Origin: Polytrichum commune
Lineage: Eukaryota; Streptophyta; Polytrichopsida; Polytrichales; Polytrichaceae
Length of the DNA: 64,000 bases
Direction of reading: 5' to 3'
Assembly (NCBI GenBank): GCA_950295325.1
Contig: OX485807.1
Location: 2,296,501 to 2,360,500, forward strand
This document shows, in pieces, positions 13,641-25,517 of the stretch. The notes beneath the pieces were generated by a model. That model saw only the letters and a list, made by a program, of their open reading frames with translations. It ran no database searches and had not been told where the DNA came from. The number at the start of each line of letters is the position of its first letter. The stretch's first letter is position 1. Both the position numbers and the translations under genes were made by a program.

Positions 13641-14075
13641 TTGCTACCACACTGCCACATGCCTCCCACCTACCCATGTGAGATATGCATAGTTGTTGGA
13701 GAGTTAGCTAGTGTAGGTGTGAGACGAACTAAAATTGAACCTAGATGTTGGTGGATAGCTCCTTTGGTGCATGAGAGGCAAATGGAAGCTCAATTATTTA
13801 AGGTCATGGGAGAGGACACTTGTGACTTTCATCATACCACTGGTCATTTTGATTTAGCCCAAAATGATGCAACTGGTCCAAGTTCAAATTGGCCATCAAA
13901 GAATGTTGACATCCACGAAGAACCAGTTACTAATGCATCCAATTTGCAATCTAAATTAAGACATGTCTTGTATAGTATGCTTGATGAGCATGAAGAAATT
14001 CCTTTGGAACATTGTGTGGTGCCATTTGTTGTTGTTGATGATTCTAAGATCTTTAAAAGTACCTTGATTAGTTAG
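13641..14075 (+). CDS. Uncharacterised ORF within the insertion, probably partial
   Basis: 144-codon open frame inside the insertion that splits the hAT gene. Reading continues past the stop at 14075 into similar-looking sequence (KDRLTRIDSSMLYTKPKKK), suggesting a longer decayed coding region to about 14230. I do not recognise the family. It has no membrane segment or obvious motif. Most likely a remnant of a transposon-encoded accessory protein. Confidence 0.3.
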   Translation: MLPHCHMPPTYPCEICIVVGELASVGVRRTKIEPRCWWIAPLVHERQMEAQLFKVMGEDTCDFHHTTGHFDLAQNDATGPSSNWPSKNVDIHEEPVTNASNLQSKLRHVLYSMLDEHEEIPLEHCVVPFVVVDDSKIFKSTLIS

Positions 14076-14707
14076 TTAAATGGCAACCCCACATTGTCCA
14101 AGGATAGGCTGACTAGAATCGATTCTAGTATGTTATATACCAAGCCTAAGAAGAAAGTATCAAAAGCTGATGATAATGATTTCAATCTAAAATTGGGATG
14201 TCATTGTGCTATGGTTTTTGTCACTTAAACAATGACTGAAATATTAAACAAAAAGGAAGACCAAGCAAATCAAAAGGAATGACCACTAAAACTTGGTATT
14301 TAGGAAGGGTTTATAGAATGCGTAGAAAAATTGGTAATAGATGGGTTGATACAGAGAATCAGTTGATTTGTTGGATGGACCATCTCATATGGAGATTGGA
14401 TTATGTTGGTACCAAAAAGATCAAGGATAACTACGGACTTATGACTTAACATATCATATCATAATAGACTTAGAAACTATTATTGCGCTAGCTACAATAA
14501 CTTTTGTAGTAGAAAAAAAACTTGTATGAGTTACATCCTGGGGATGAAAACGTGTTTAATGATTTTATCAATGATAAACAAGTACTTTTAAAGTGAAAAC
14601 GTTTAGGCCTATGTTTTAGACCATGTTTGTCATTGTATACATTATATGTTAGGCTTTAGATTTTAAATTTACTTTGAACATGCATATATACGTTAGGCTT
14701 CTTATAA

Positions 14708-14714
<7 letters not shown>

Positions 14715-14742
<28 letters not shown>
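14715..14742. repeat. (AT)n microsatellite
   Basis: About 14 alternating AT/TA units. Confidence 0.9.
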
Positions 14743-14747
<5 letters not shown>

Positions 14748-15673
14748 CATTTTCTATGAAAAAATGTGTATATAGGTGTGAGCGTCAAAATTGCCCCCAA
14801 AGGCAATTTGGCTCACAATTGAGGTGTTTTAGCAAAACCCTTAGATGAATAATAGGGAAATTTAGCACAAACCGTTTAGATTAAGGTAGGTTGGCTAAAG
14901 GAGCTTCACCCTTGGGTTAAATTCTTGGGCAAATAGAAATTAGAAACCAAAAGGGTTAAAAGGGAAATGCCCTTTACCCGAATTGGAAGCGTGAAGTAGT
15001 GGGCTAGTTAGTAGGTAGGTTAAGTTAGGAACAACCAAATCAAGCAAGCAAAAGTCAAGTGGCGGCAAAACAAGGGTAATTCCGAAAGCGGCCAAGAAAT
15101 AAAAGAAAGTGACAACTACGAGCGTAAGGAATTTTGCCAACTAAGGCAAGGGGGCCATGTTGCCATCCTTGCCAACCAAAAATGAATTCCAAATGGAAAT
15201 GGAAAAGCCTTTCTAAGGGCTTGAGCAAGTGGGGTGCGAGGTGGCACCCCTCACCCCCATTCACCTCCAAGGGCTTGGTTGCCACTGTTCAAGGAACGGG
15301 ACCCCTCGGTGAACGGAAGGGAGAAGGGGTCCAACCCTTCATTTTGAAGGGTGATAAAAAACCCCTCTTCCCCTTTCAATCTCTCTCTAATTTTTTCCAT
15401 TTTTTGCACGGCGAAGCCCTCTAGAATTGTAGTTAGAAGGAGAAAACCATTCCCACTCATTCACGATAGGCATAAGTTAGAATTCTAATAGTTAGAACTC
15501 TTGAGAGAAGGTAGTGTGTTTTTGAACACACCCCTAAGTTACTGTGTCACTTTCAAGCAAGTGTTGTGTACACAAAAATTAAAATTTAGCCTTCAGATTT
15601 TGAGTGAATGTAGCCCTTTATGTTAGCTTTCCAAAAAGCCTAAGATGGTTAGAATCAGAGTTAGGGAGCAACC

Positions 15674-16741
15674 GTTATGAGTGTTTGAATGAAGGTGTCT
15701 CAGCTGCCTCTTAATTTACAAGCGCTGACTTTGCAAGCACATAACTAAAACACAAATCATTCAGTTTCTTTTGTATTTACGTATATTATAGGTCTTGTTG
15801 TTAGTTTTTTAGAATGTATAAGTATGCTAGAATCTAATTTTATTTGTGAAAGTTATGAGTGTTTTAATGAAGGTGTTCTAGCTGCCTCTCAAACTACAAG
15901 TACTGACTTTGCAAGCGCATAACCAAAAGACAAGTCATTTTGTTTCTTTTGTATTTACGTATATTATAGGTCTTGTTGTTAGTTTCTTAGAATGTATAAG
16001 CATGCTAGAATCTAATTTTATTTGTGAAAGTTATGAGTGTTTTAATGAAGGTGTTCTAGCTGCCTCTCAAACTACAAGTACTGACTTTGCATGCGCATAA
16101 CTAAAAGAGAAATAATCCAATTGCTTTGATATTTAAAGATGTTATAGTTCTTGTTGTTAGCTTTCTAGAACGTATAAGTTTGTCACAATCAGATTTAAGG
16201 AGTGAAAGTTATGGATGTTTGAATAAAGGTATCCCAGCTGCCTCCTAAAATATAAGAGCTGACTTTGTAAGCTCATACCTGCAAGAGGAATCATGCTGTT
16301 GTTTTGATATTTGGGGCAGTTGTTGATCTGATTTTAAGGTTTCTAGAAAGTCTAAGCTTGCTAGAATCTAAGTTAATAAGCAAAAGTTATGGATGTTTGA
16401 ATGAAGGTATCCCAGCTGCCTCTAGAATTTTAAGAGCTGACTTTGTAGGCTTATATCTTTAAGAAGGTACATGCAGTTGCTTTGATAATTGGATGAGTGA
16501 TAGTTCTTATTGTTAGCTTTCCAGATTACTAATAATTGTTGCAATTGAAGATTTTGGACAAAAGTTATGGCCGTTTAAGCGAAGGGGTGTCTGCTGCCTT
16601 ACAAGAAGAGGTTTGTCCATCCAAAGGTGGCGGGTACGAGTTGGTGTTGTGGGCGGCCGAGCGATGGAGTAGGGGTTCCGCACCAACCATCGCCAAGCCA
16701 AGATGGGAGTCAATCGGTAAGCATTTTAATCCTACACCCTT
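15674..16741. repeat. 178 bp tandem repeat, six units
   Basis: The landmark GTTATG(A/G)(G/A)TGTTTGAATGAAGG recurs at 15674, 15852, 16030, 16208, 16386 and 16564, exactly 178 bp apart each time. Each unit also holds AGCTGCCTC and GCTGACTTTG blocks. Units 2 and 3 are nearly identical; later units diverge. The constant length despite divergence suggests that period is maintained. It lies in a retrotransposon-like context (LTR-like sequence upstream). Confidence 0.9.
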
Positions 16742-16839
16742 CAATTTAGGAATGGAGGGAGCGCGACAAAGGTATATTTTCACCCCAACCCAACTATCCA
16801 TGTAAGGCTAGGGGGACATCACCCACCTAGCCGCCGAGG

Positions 16840-17780
16840 GGAAGTCCAACTCCCATGTGTGCGGAGCCTCTCGGTTAAATGTTGTGGTAGTAGCTTTCTA
16901 TTCATAGCTCGTTCGTGTGTGGTGAAGCCGGATTAATCACCGGCATGACCATTCTGTATGTTTGTAGGTGGTAAGGTGGGAGTAATGACCCACGAAACCA
17001 CCATCATGTTGTTGGCCCCAAGGGTTGGAGGTGATGGCCCCAACCCTTGAAGATTGTGCAACAGGTTAAACACACAGGTTGCCTTATTTCCCAGTCCCAT
17101 CAAAGTGAATTTTTGTGGTCAAAACGTGTTAAACTAATTAATAACCAACACAATTTGTACGACCCCCGTGGGCAAAAAACCAACCGGAAACTTAACTCAG
17201 AGGATTGAGACTACCCCTCCGACGGCAAAGATCGGAGGGTGTAAGTATCAATCAACCTTTAAGAGACCCGCACAGGGCCTTGAAGGGTTCGGGTTAGGGC
17301 GTGCACCAAACAGGTAGGTGGTGATGCCATAATTTATGAACTTAGTAATATAGGCTTTGTTCAATTAACCATAAACTAATAATGTTGAGAGGGTGAGACT
17401 TAATTAAGGTCCCCCCGTTTAGATAATTTAATATAAAAGAAGTAAAGAATTAGAGGTGGCCCAAGGTAAAAGGTAAGGTTATTTCATCCAGTAGGGTTAG
17501 GTTGCCTTGATCCCAAGGCTGGTGCGTCTGCGCGTAGACTAGGATAGAGTAGACATTAGGTTAGAAAACTTGATAATTATCCTAGACACTTAATATATAG
17601 GCACAACCTATCGGAAGGATACGACGCGATTACCAAATCCCTCCACTAACACCACACACCCATTAAATATCGTAACAACCGGATTCGGCTTGGACACCTG
17701 CTAAGGTAGGCCACCCTCACCGAAGGGATTGTGCGGTACTTTTAGGCTCCCTCGGAGGGGTGTGCCCAAAAGCACCACAA
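16840..17780. other. Retrotransposon-like non-coding sequence
   Basis: GC-balanced stretch with no ORF of note, following the 178 bp repeats and ending at the resumed hAT remnant. The texture resembles LTR or leader sequence, but I cannot set borders. Confidence 0.3.
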
Positions 17781-17860
17781 TAGGGGTATTTAATTTGGAA
17801 GTGACGCATGCACATTATATTTGACTTTCAGTACTAAGTGCACTCCCCGAGGGTGCAACT

Positions 17861-18690
17861 TTAGCAATTATTGTGAAGAGGTTGCTTTTGGATTTCCACC
17901 TCATAAACAAAGTATTTTGTATGTGAGAGACGAAGGTAGTAATTTGAGAACGTTGGCATCAACTTTAACTTCAGTTGTGTCTTGTAAGCCTTTGGTTTTG
18001 TTGCAACCTTACCCTCGAGTGTGTTTTAGGCACATTATATTGAAGGTATGCCAAAACTCTACACGGGTAGATCACTTAGTGCATTTTAAAAACAACGTGC
18101 GGCATAATGTAGAAATGATTAAAATCATTTGAAATAAAAATTATAAAGGAATTCCAAATAATGAAGGGGCCATTAAATGTAGACAATCCCATTATAAGTA
18201 AGTTAGATGAACATAGAACGTGGGCCATTATATTTTTGTAAAATTAATATAGGGGCTGAAGATAAGGATCCTAGAAGGTATGTTTAGTATGTTTGCTATG
18301 GTCTCCTATGTGTTTCTTCATAACTCTGTTTGCAATGGTATTACTGTTTGCACCCTTTTTTGTTTCCATGCTTTCCCTCAACAATCGTCAATTGCGTTAG
18401 GAAGTAGATTAGTTTTTATTACTTAAAAGGAATATAAAGTACAAAAAATTACAGTGACTTGGACAATATAAGTAATGGAAGGGTGCAAACAAATGGGCCA
18501 TTTTTGAAATTTAAGTAATTTTAGGGAGGCTTTAATTCAGCCCTTGAAGGTAAATAGCCCCAAAACAAAAAACCCCAGCCGCACGTGGTGCACAAAAATG
18601 CCTTAGAGTGATCTACCCGTGAAACTCTACGGATGACACAAAAATGTGTGTTGGAATGAAGAAGGTATTTATTTCACCAACATTATAGAC
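17861..18690 (+). pseudogene. hAT transposase pseudogene, central part (MITE-interrupted)
   Basis: Reads LAIIVKRLLLDFHLINKV and then, after a frameshift, YVRDEGSNLRTL and LTSVVSC, followed by CFRHIILKVCQ. This matches the hAT segment with the pattern YVKDEGxNLxTL..LTSVVSC..CFGHxMSKxCQ. The coding sequence is interrupted at 18062 by a MITE and resumes at 18630 with TDDTKMCVGMKK, the expected continuation. It is the C-terminal partner of the fragment at 12.8-13.2 kb. Confidence 0.7.
18062..18621. mobile_element. hAT-type MITE, 560 bp, with 8 bp target duplication
   Basis: Terminal inverted repeats CACGGGTAGATCACT (left) and the complementary AGTGATCTACCCGTG (right, 18607-18621). Flanked by AAACTCTA at 18054-18061 and again at 18622-18629, the 8 bp duplication expected of hAT-superfamily insertion. 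No coding capacity. Inserted into the hAT transposase pseudogene, whose reading resumes right after the second duplication copy. Confidence 0.92.
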
Positions 18691-18699
18691 GAAGACCCC

Positions 18700-19480
18700 T
18701 TGCAAACCCATAATTAGTCTTTTACACTTTACCATTTTGTATTCAAGGGCTTCGTCATGGGGGGTGGACTCTACATACCACGTACAAACTACCGTGAGTG
18801 TAAGAAGGGGTATTATTGAGGCATTAGCATACATAGTATACATAAGGGATAGGTGTTGTTTTTCTGTAGTGTATACATTTAGAAAGGCTATTAAGAATTT
18901 TGAAGGTATATGTACAAAAGGAAAGCCTAAGGGTTAGAGGAAAATTAGCAATAATTGTGTTAGTTTATCTAATACATACTTTCATCGATTGTTGTCATAT
19001 GGTAATAGTCCTCAATGACTACCTTATCCATGCTTGTTAGGGTTTGCATTTGGGTTCTAGGTTTTTACCCATGAGGCTCTTGAAACGCTCATGAACTCCC
19101 TTGAGTTTTTCTTTACATATTAGAGCTAAGCTATTGTGCTCTTGTCTTCATTTGTTTGATATAATTGTTGAGTTACATGCTATGGATAAGAAAATGTTCA
19201 ATAACATTCTCATTGGAAAATGAAAGTAGACTTTATATTATATATTGATTCATGATTCAATATTTTGTATACTTAGTGGAGGCAGTTATCACATTAATTT
19301 TTTAAAACTTAATATAAATAGACGAGTCAATTTTCTAGCATGCCGTTAGTATGTATACATTTGTTTTTCTTTATAAATTTCTTGTATATAGGGGGTTTAA
19401 TTTCATTGTGACCCACGCATGTCATTTAGGTTTCCGATGGAGAGTGTACCCACAAGGGGGCTTTGTAGTACTTAATACAA
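18700..19480. other. AT-rich stretch, no gene recognised
   Basis: Probably the decayed 3' part and flank of the hAT gene. Short ORFs only. Confidence 0.35.
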
Positions 19481-19494
19481 TATTAGTCGCACAA

Positions 19495-19865
19495 TAGGCA
19501 CCACGGGCCTTGGCTTGGTGGTTAGGGCTCATGGCCCCCAATGAGGAGGTTGTGGGTTCTATTCCCCATGCCGGCGTGGTGCTCACCACCTTAGTCCACC
19601 CAACTATGATGGGGGGTCCTTGGACCTTGTTGTATGGGTACCTCAAAGCCTTTTGGGGGGATACCATGTCCGGTATCTTCAAGGCACTAGTGGCTAGCTA
19701 GGAACTACTAGTATAGTGTGTCACTATAGTGTCCATCCTCGAAAGGGGAGAGTAGTATTGTCCCAATGTCCCCTTGTCCAGTGGGCATCGGGTCATTGGC
19801 ATTACGAACGGACACTTTATTCACGCCGGCCCCTTGCTAAAAAGGGACCGGAGTTTCTATCTATC
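19495..19865 (+). mobile_element. tRNA-derived SINE with 12 bp target duplication
   Basis: The head has pol III promoter-like elements: TGGCTTGGTGG (A box) and GGGTTCTATTCCC (B box) about 35 bp apart, as in a tRNA. The 371 bp unit is bounded by TTAGTCGCACAA at 19483-19494 and again at 19866-19877, a perfect 12 bp target duplication, so the borders are exact. The body is tRNA-unrelated and has no coding capacity. There is no poly-A tail; the 3' end is TCTATCTATC-like. Confidence 0.9.
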
Positions 19866-19929
19866 TTAGTCGCACAACCCCTTAGTAGCAATGTTGTGTC
19901 TTTGCCAATTTTTACATATAATTGCTAGT

Positions 19930-20880
19930 TTATCACAATCATGTGAAGATGCATCGTCAACTTAATGGGACTACACATAATTCAATGAATTAATGTGCAG
20001 TGCACATGAGGCATTAAATTACACAAGTGTGTAAGGTAAATGGTTCTTGAATGGTTAATTTTTTCCAACTCGCCCGCTTCTCCAAGCATATGAAACATGT
20101 GATTAGCACAAGACAGTTAGCAAATCCAAATTGAGGTTGTTGCCACTTTCCTTGTACTTTTTAGGATCTCTACGAATCTTATTCACTACCAAAGTGAAGA
20201 TTCTTGTGCTCATCAAATGCCTCAATCATGTTGACTATTGAGCTTAAAATGATTATCATATTTTAAATGCGTGGTCCAACCTCTTGTAAGACTTTTGTGT
20301 TTGTTCTTGGAGCCATGCCTAACCAAGTACCACTAAAAATAGATGTCCGATTAGGATCGATATAGTTGGATAGCCAATTTGGCACAAACGTAATCCTAAA
20401 ACTAGATGCAATACAATCTAGAAAATTTAAGCACATTTTTCTATAAATACTTTTCAAATTCCTTACAAATTTGTCGAAACATGGAAATATCTCACTCCAC
20501 ACAAGCTTATGCAATGTTAACAATTCATTATAGGATATTAAGTTAAGAATGGATTCATATTATATTCCAAGTTATCCTTAGTTAGTGCAAAGAGTATGAA
20601 TCAACATGGAATTTATGTAGATAGGTGTTCAGGATGGGGTTTAATTTAACAAAACAAGATTTGGAAGGATAAATAAGTGTCACTATTAAGTGAATTGATA
20701 GGTCTTGGTGAACTTTGCATATAAAATGTAGAAAATTCTTAAGTGATACACTATTTCATATGACTTTTTATAGGTTAAGGTAGAATGATCATATTAGAGG
20801 TCACTTAATGCAGTATATGCAAATGCACAGTTTCTCCCTTACAACCAGCCATTGTCAATGCTACAGTTAGAAGTTAATGC
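19930..20880. other. Stretch without recognisable genes
   Basis: Holds an 86-codon minus-strand ORF (20523-20263) with no family I know. No clear repeat borders. Confidence 0.3.
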
Positions 20881-21099
20881 AATACCTCGCAACTCCTTCC
20901 CACTCAAGCTCATTCTCCAAGGTGGTACTTGCACCTGGCTCACCATCTCACTTCCTACATTCACCAGTGTTTCAGTCTACAACCATCAATCATGCTCATA
21001 AATTGCATTTTTTTTCCACATATGGTTTTATCTTGGAGACTATTGTCACTCCATGACAGGGTCTAATCCCCAAAGGCTCCTTCCTTTGGCGATCCTCTA

Positions 21100-22140
21100 T
21101 CACCACCATCGAAGCTGAGAAGGTCCCTCCAACCATATTTGCCAAATGTTCCTACATGATCAAGGGGTCGCCCTTGACATAGAACATGTAGGTGATGTTA
21201 ATAGTTCAAACTGACCCATGTGGGTATATTGTTTGATGTACAACAAATGATCCGCTTGGATCCTACAAAAGCCCTCGTTAATGAAGAATGAGTCGATACG
21301 GTGGTACATTGGCAATTGCTTAAGCCTGTACAAAACTTTCTTGAGTTTTACACAAGATCTTCTTACCCCTCTTGTACAAAACCCTCCAATTGATCCATAT
21401 AAATCTCCACCTCCAATGTTCCATTCAAAAACGCCGTTTTTACATCCATTTGGTGGATCTCCTAATTTATGGCCGCTTCTAATACGAGTATGCATCTAAT
21501 GGTGATAAACTTGGCCACGGGAGCAAAGGTATCATTAAAATCCACTCCGGCTACTTGAGAATATCCCTTTGATACTAACTATGTTTTATACATAATAATT
21601 TCTCCCAATGTATCCTTCTTGGTGCGGAACATTCATTTGCATCCTACACTCTTGCGATTCTTTGAAAGCTTGGTCAATACTCACGTACCGTTGGCCATGA
21701 GCGAATCATACTCCTCTTGCATTGCGGCCTCCCACTTGCTCGTATCTTTGGATCTCAACGCTTCGCATAAATTCAAAGGATCATCCAATAATGCCACATT
21801 GTTTTATTCTTCACCATGTTGAGATAGAATATGATTCTTCCACCACTCTCCGGGCGGACGTTGCTCCCTTTTAGGATATTTGTCATCATTGCCGAATCTC
21901 TCAATGTGGCCATCATTGTCCACGGGAATTTCAATAGCCTCCTCATTTGCAATCAAGTGATCTCCCACTTGCTCTTCGCGCTCTTCAACATCCTCACAAG
22001 AAGATGATTTGGAAGGTTCGTCTACAACAACCACCGTAGGGCCTTCATTTCTCCCACTTGGACAAATCTCCAAAGCGTTTCCAACGCTCGTGCTATCTTC
22101 CATGAATACCACATCCCTACTTTTTATGATCTTTTTAGTT
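21100..22140 (-). pseudogene. Ty1/copia polyprotein fragment (linker and reverse transcriptase start)
   Basis: The minus strand reads an acidic integrase-RT linker (IEIPVDNDGHIERFGNDDKY and REQRPPGEWW), a segment resembling SKWEAAMQEEYDSLMANGT, and then the RVT_2 signature [16 protein letters not shown] with EGFVQEG and KKVLYRLKQ. Several frameshifts and stops break it, for example between the TAFLNG and LKQ segments, which lie in different frames. Gag, protease, integrase core and the catalytic YxDD region are not here. A dead fragment of a copia retrotransposon. Confidence 0.8.
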
Positions 22141-22639
22141 TGTTAACACATTAGCCTATAGGCCTTAGTGCCCTCACAATAATAAGAAAACAAATATTTT
22201 ATGCCTTATGCATTGAGTATACCCCTTTGTTCATCCCGTATCATTGCGTAGGTAACGCACCCAAACACACAGATGTGTGCAATGCAAGGCCTTAAAACAT
22301 TCAAATAATATATTTCTCACTCTAAATGCCTTACACTCTTAAATATCTCAAGTTAGATCTTCTACACCTCGTAAAAGTTTTTAAGGCACTCAAAACACTC
22401 AAATTGAATCTTCTTCACTTTAAATGCCTTACACTTTCAAATCATTCAAATATGATTTTCCACACCTCAAGAGAATTCCAAAAACACTCAAATCATTCAA
22501 ATAAGATTTCTTTCACCTCAAATGCCTTATATTCTTAGATTATTCAAATAAGATTTCCTATACCTCAAGAGAGTTCTGAGGACATTCAAATCCTTCAAAT
22601 GAGATATTCTCAACTCAAATACGTCTCACACTCTTAAAG

Positions 22640-23090
22640 AATCTTCTCGAAACTCAAGCCTTTCAAGTCATGTGATATTAGAGTCTAAACATCTTCAAAG
22701 CTCTCAAAGAAACTCATAAACTTTCAAAATATTCAAGCCAAATGTTTTAAAGTCTAAACACCTCCAAATATCTCCAATAAGTTTCTCAACACTCAAATTT
22801 ATCAAGTTATGTGCTATTAGAGTTTAAACACCTTCAATATTCTCAAAGAGACTTTTGAACGCTCAAAACATTCAAGTCAAATACTTTAAAATCTTAACAC
22901 CTCCAAACCTTTCAAATAAGTCTTTCAACATTTAAATCACCAAGTAATGTACTATTGGAGTCTAAATACCTTCAAAGCTCTCAAGGAAACCCTTGAACAC
23001 TCAAAACACTCAAGTCAAATGCTTGAAGTCTACACACCTGCAAACTTCTCAAATAAACCTTTCAACACTCAAGAAACTCAAAACACTTAC
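22640..23090. repeat. 138-139 bp tandem repeat, about three units
   Basis: GAGTYTAAA(C/T) landmarks at 22681, 22820 and 22958, followed by matching CTTCAAAGCTCTCAAAG and CACTCAAAACATTCAAG blocks. Upstream, 22320-22640 is made of shorter, more diverged CACTCAAA-type repeats, apparently the same satellite-like family in decay. Confidence 0.8.
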
Positions 23091-23149
23091 ACTTGCATCA
23101 AACTTACATTCAAACAAAAAAAAAACAAAAAATACTTACAACAATAAAA

Positions 23150-24845
23150 TGCGCCCTCGGACACCTTCAACGCTCCGAAGTGCCAACTCCTCGAGATCCA
23201 CTTCACAGACTCAAATGCAATCAAATTTCTAGGCATTTTACTTGCATGATGAGCCCATAACCTATAGGATTCAATAGGAGATAAGATTGCACAAGCATAG
23301 ACACCTATACAAAGGCATATGAACAATGCTTGGAGTGAGATGGTCTCATGCTCTCCTAGCTTTGCCTTTTATTGATTTTTTTCTCTTCATTAGTTCACAC
23401 AAACAATATGGGATAACTCGTATCCCTTTTTTGACTAGCATGGTAGCCTTATTTTAACCTTATTCTTTCTCGTACTTCTTCCTTTATATTTCTATTGACT
23501 ACGAGCAATCTAATGCTCTACCTTCTACAAGGTCCTCTTGGTTGCATTCCCATTGAGGCCTAGCTATCTTCACGCACTTGGAACATGAATGAAACACGCC
23601 AACATTTGGTCGTTGAAATTGTCTTGGGATTGTGCCGCATGTACATCAATCAAGCCAACATGCATTTGTCATTTATAGATTGGGACCAAACAATCTATCA
23701 TTGGATCTATGTTGATATGGATATTTACACATACTTATGAATTCCTCTCAACGTCACCAACCCCAAGTATTTGGGACTCAATCCGACCAAGAAATTAGCT
23801 TGGCAATCTCTTCATGACTTTCCTATGCAACTTATTTGCAATTCGACCACATGTAGTATGATTGAAATTGTTGATGATGTTGACACCTGGGAACAAAATT
23901 GGACTTCGATCTATGTAACTGTCAAACAACAAGTTCATCACAACCCACTGAACACCACTGAAGATGATGATACACGGGTCCCTTTCAACGGGGGCATCCG
24001 TTGTCCCATCACTATGGCCTCCTACATTTGCATATCCTCTCTTGGAATCTAAAGAGCACCAGCCAGGGAGAGGATGGTATTCAAAATTGGTGTGCTTTAG
24101 TAGACTTCTTAAAGAGTGCTTGGCTCCAACTGAAAGTTATGCTTTTCCAAAATTGCATATCTCAAATAAAGATCTTTTATATCCAAGCTTGGCCCTCTTG
24201 AATTCCAAGTGGAGCTACCTATTGGAATAATGCCACATACCGCCTCCAAACTAGTGGCTTTTGGGGCAGTACGACCATTGTCCAAGGCAGTCGCCTAGCC
24301 CCATTGGTGGTTGCACATGGCATCATTGGCACTTCATGAACACAATATGTGGTTTTACAATTCTCTTCTCATTTTTGCCTAAACATCCTCAATATTATTT
24401 TTAATGACTTTGCAGTGTGTGTCCCACAAAGGGATCCATTCAGTTGACCTTCCCACCCAATCCATGGTGTCAAAACAACTTGTTTTCTTGAGCCCCCACC
24501 CGCTCAGTTTTCAAGGGTTATCTTGGGATCAGGTCAATCCTCTCTTCTTCCAAGACCGGATGTCCTAAGGGGTGACCAAGGTCGATGATGTATGGGATGC
24601 TTCATCGTTCTCATGGCAACCAATAAGTCATATTCATGTTGCGCCCTGGTCAAACCTATGGACCTTTGCTATCAACAACATGGTAATGTTTTAGACACTT
24701 TATATCCATCCCCTTCCCCGGTGATTGGCAACTAGAAGCTTTTCATTTCCTACCACTTTTCCCAGTTGTTACTTATGTCAACTTGTTAAATCTTCACTAC
24801 CAGGTACATAGATTTGATGTTTTATCCTCTCATCTTTTGGATTAT
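23150..24845. other. Decayed coding sequence of unknown family, target of element 1
   Basis: A 93-codon plus-strand frame (23771-24052) continues, broken by stops and shifts, toward 24845 (for example VHRFDVLSSHLLDYQ). Across element 1 the sense appears to continue after 28960 (TIQLYQLVEAPD). I do not recognise the family. Confidence 0.3.
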
Positions 24846-25279
24846 CAAGATGTGGGAGTCCAAATTCGACGGAAAGACGGAAATACGGAAATACGGATTC
24901 AATTTCCGTATTTTACCTTGCTTATCTGAGGATAATAGGGTCTATTAGGACAAAATTAATGGTACTAGGAAATAGAGTAGTCTAACCCCGCCTTGTGCGG
25001 TAAAACGACTCTAAATAAGTACTATGACCGGTCCGTCAAATAGGATGGGCGGACCATGTAATCATGGTCCAAACCCTTGGTCCGGACCAAGTGATGGACG
25101 CGCCAAGATTACCCAACGGCCCGGAAGTGGCGGTTACAACGGGCCTTATGGCGGTTGGGGGAAAAGAGAGCCGTTGGTGAAAATGTTAGTAAAACCGTTG
25201 GTGGGAACCGCCGGAAAACGGTTGGTAACCGTTTTCCGTTAAACCGAACGGTAACAGGGGAAGGAAGAGGGAGGAAGGA

Positions 25280-25287
25280 TATTTAAG
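25280..25287 (+). promoter_or_regulatory. TATA-like box of element 1 ORF
   Basis: TATTTAAG about 230 bp upstream of the ORF start, followed by a pyrimidine-rich leader. Position and context suit a pol II core promoter inside the element. Confidence 0.45.
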
Positions 25288-25517
25288 GGTCCCTTCCTTC
25301 TCCCTCACACTCTTTTCTGGAAAAAGGCAACCTGTTGAGAGAACGAGTGGTGAGGTGTTCCTTCTTTCGAGCCGCCAGCAGTTGGATTGCTGGGACTCAG
25401 CACTTTTCAGTCACCGGCAGTGGGCTTGCCGGGACTTTGTGGCACTTAGACGGAAGAGAAGAACTCCGGAAGAGAGAGAGAGAGGTTGCAAGCCAGAAAG
25501 GGTGAGAGGAGAGGAAA

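Larger units (their letters stand above)
13232..17860. mobile_element. Large insertion splitting the hAT pseudogene
   Basis: The hAT coding remnants stop near 13231 and resume near 17861. The boundaries carry related sequences in inverted orientation: GGTGCAGCCCCCGGGGGG at the left, and at the right a stretch whose reverse complement begins GTTGCACCCTCGGGGAG. Each end is itself nearly palindromic. Inside are a 144-codon ORF (13641-14075), microsatellites, probable LTR-like sequence from about 14776 and a 178 bp tandem repeat. I did not find a convincing target duplication, so the limits are inferred and more than one insertion may be stacked here. Confidence 0.45.

Noticed and set aside
14776-16840. 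Fully defined LTR around the 178 bp repeats
   Set aside because: A TGTGAGC start and promoter-like text are present, but I could not find a matching second LTR, primer-binding site or target duplication.
19510-19701. 63-codon ORF in the SINE
   Set aside because: Lies wholly within a tRNA-headed retroposon with exact borders; not a gene.
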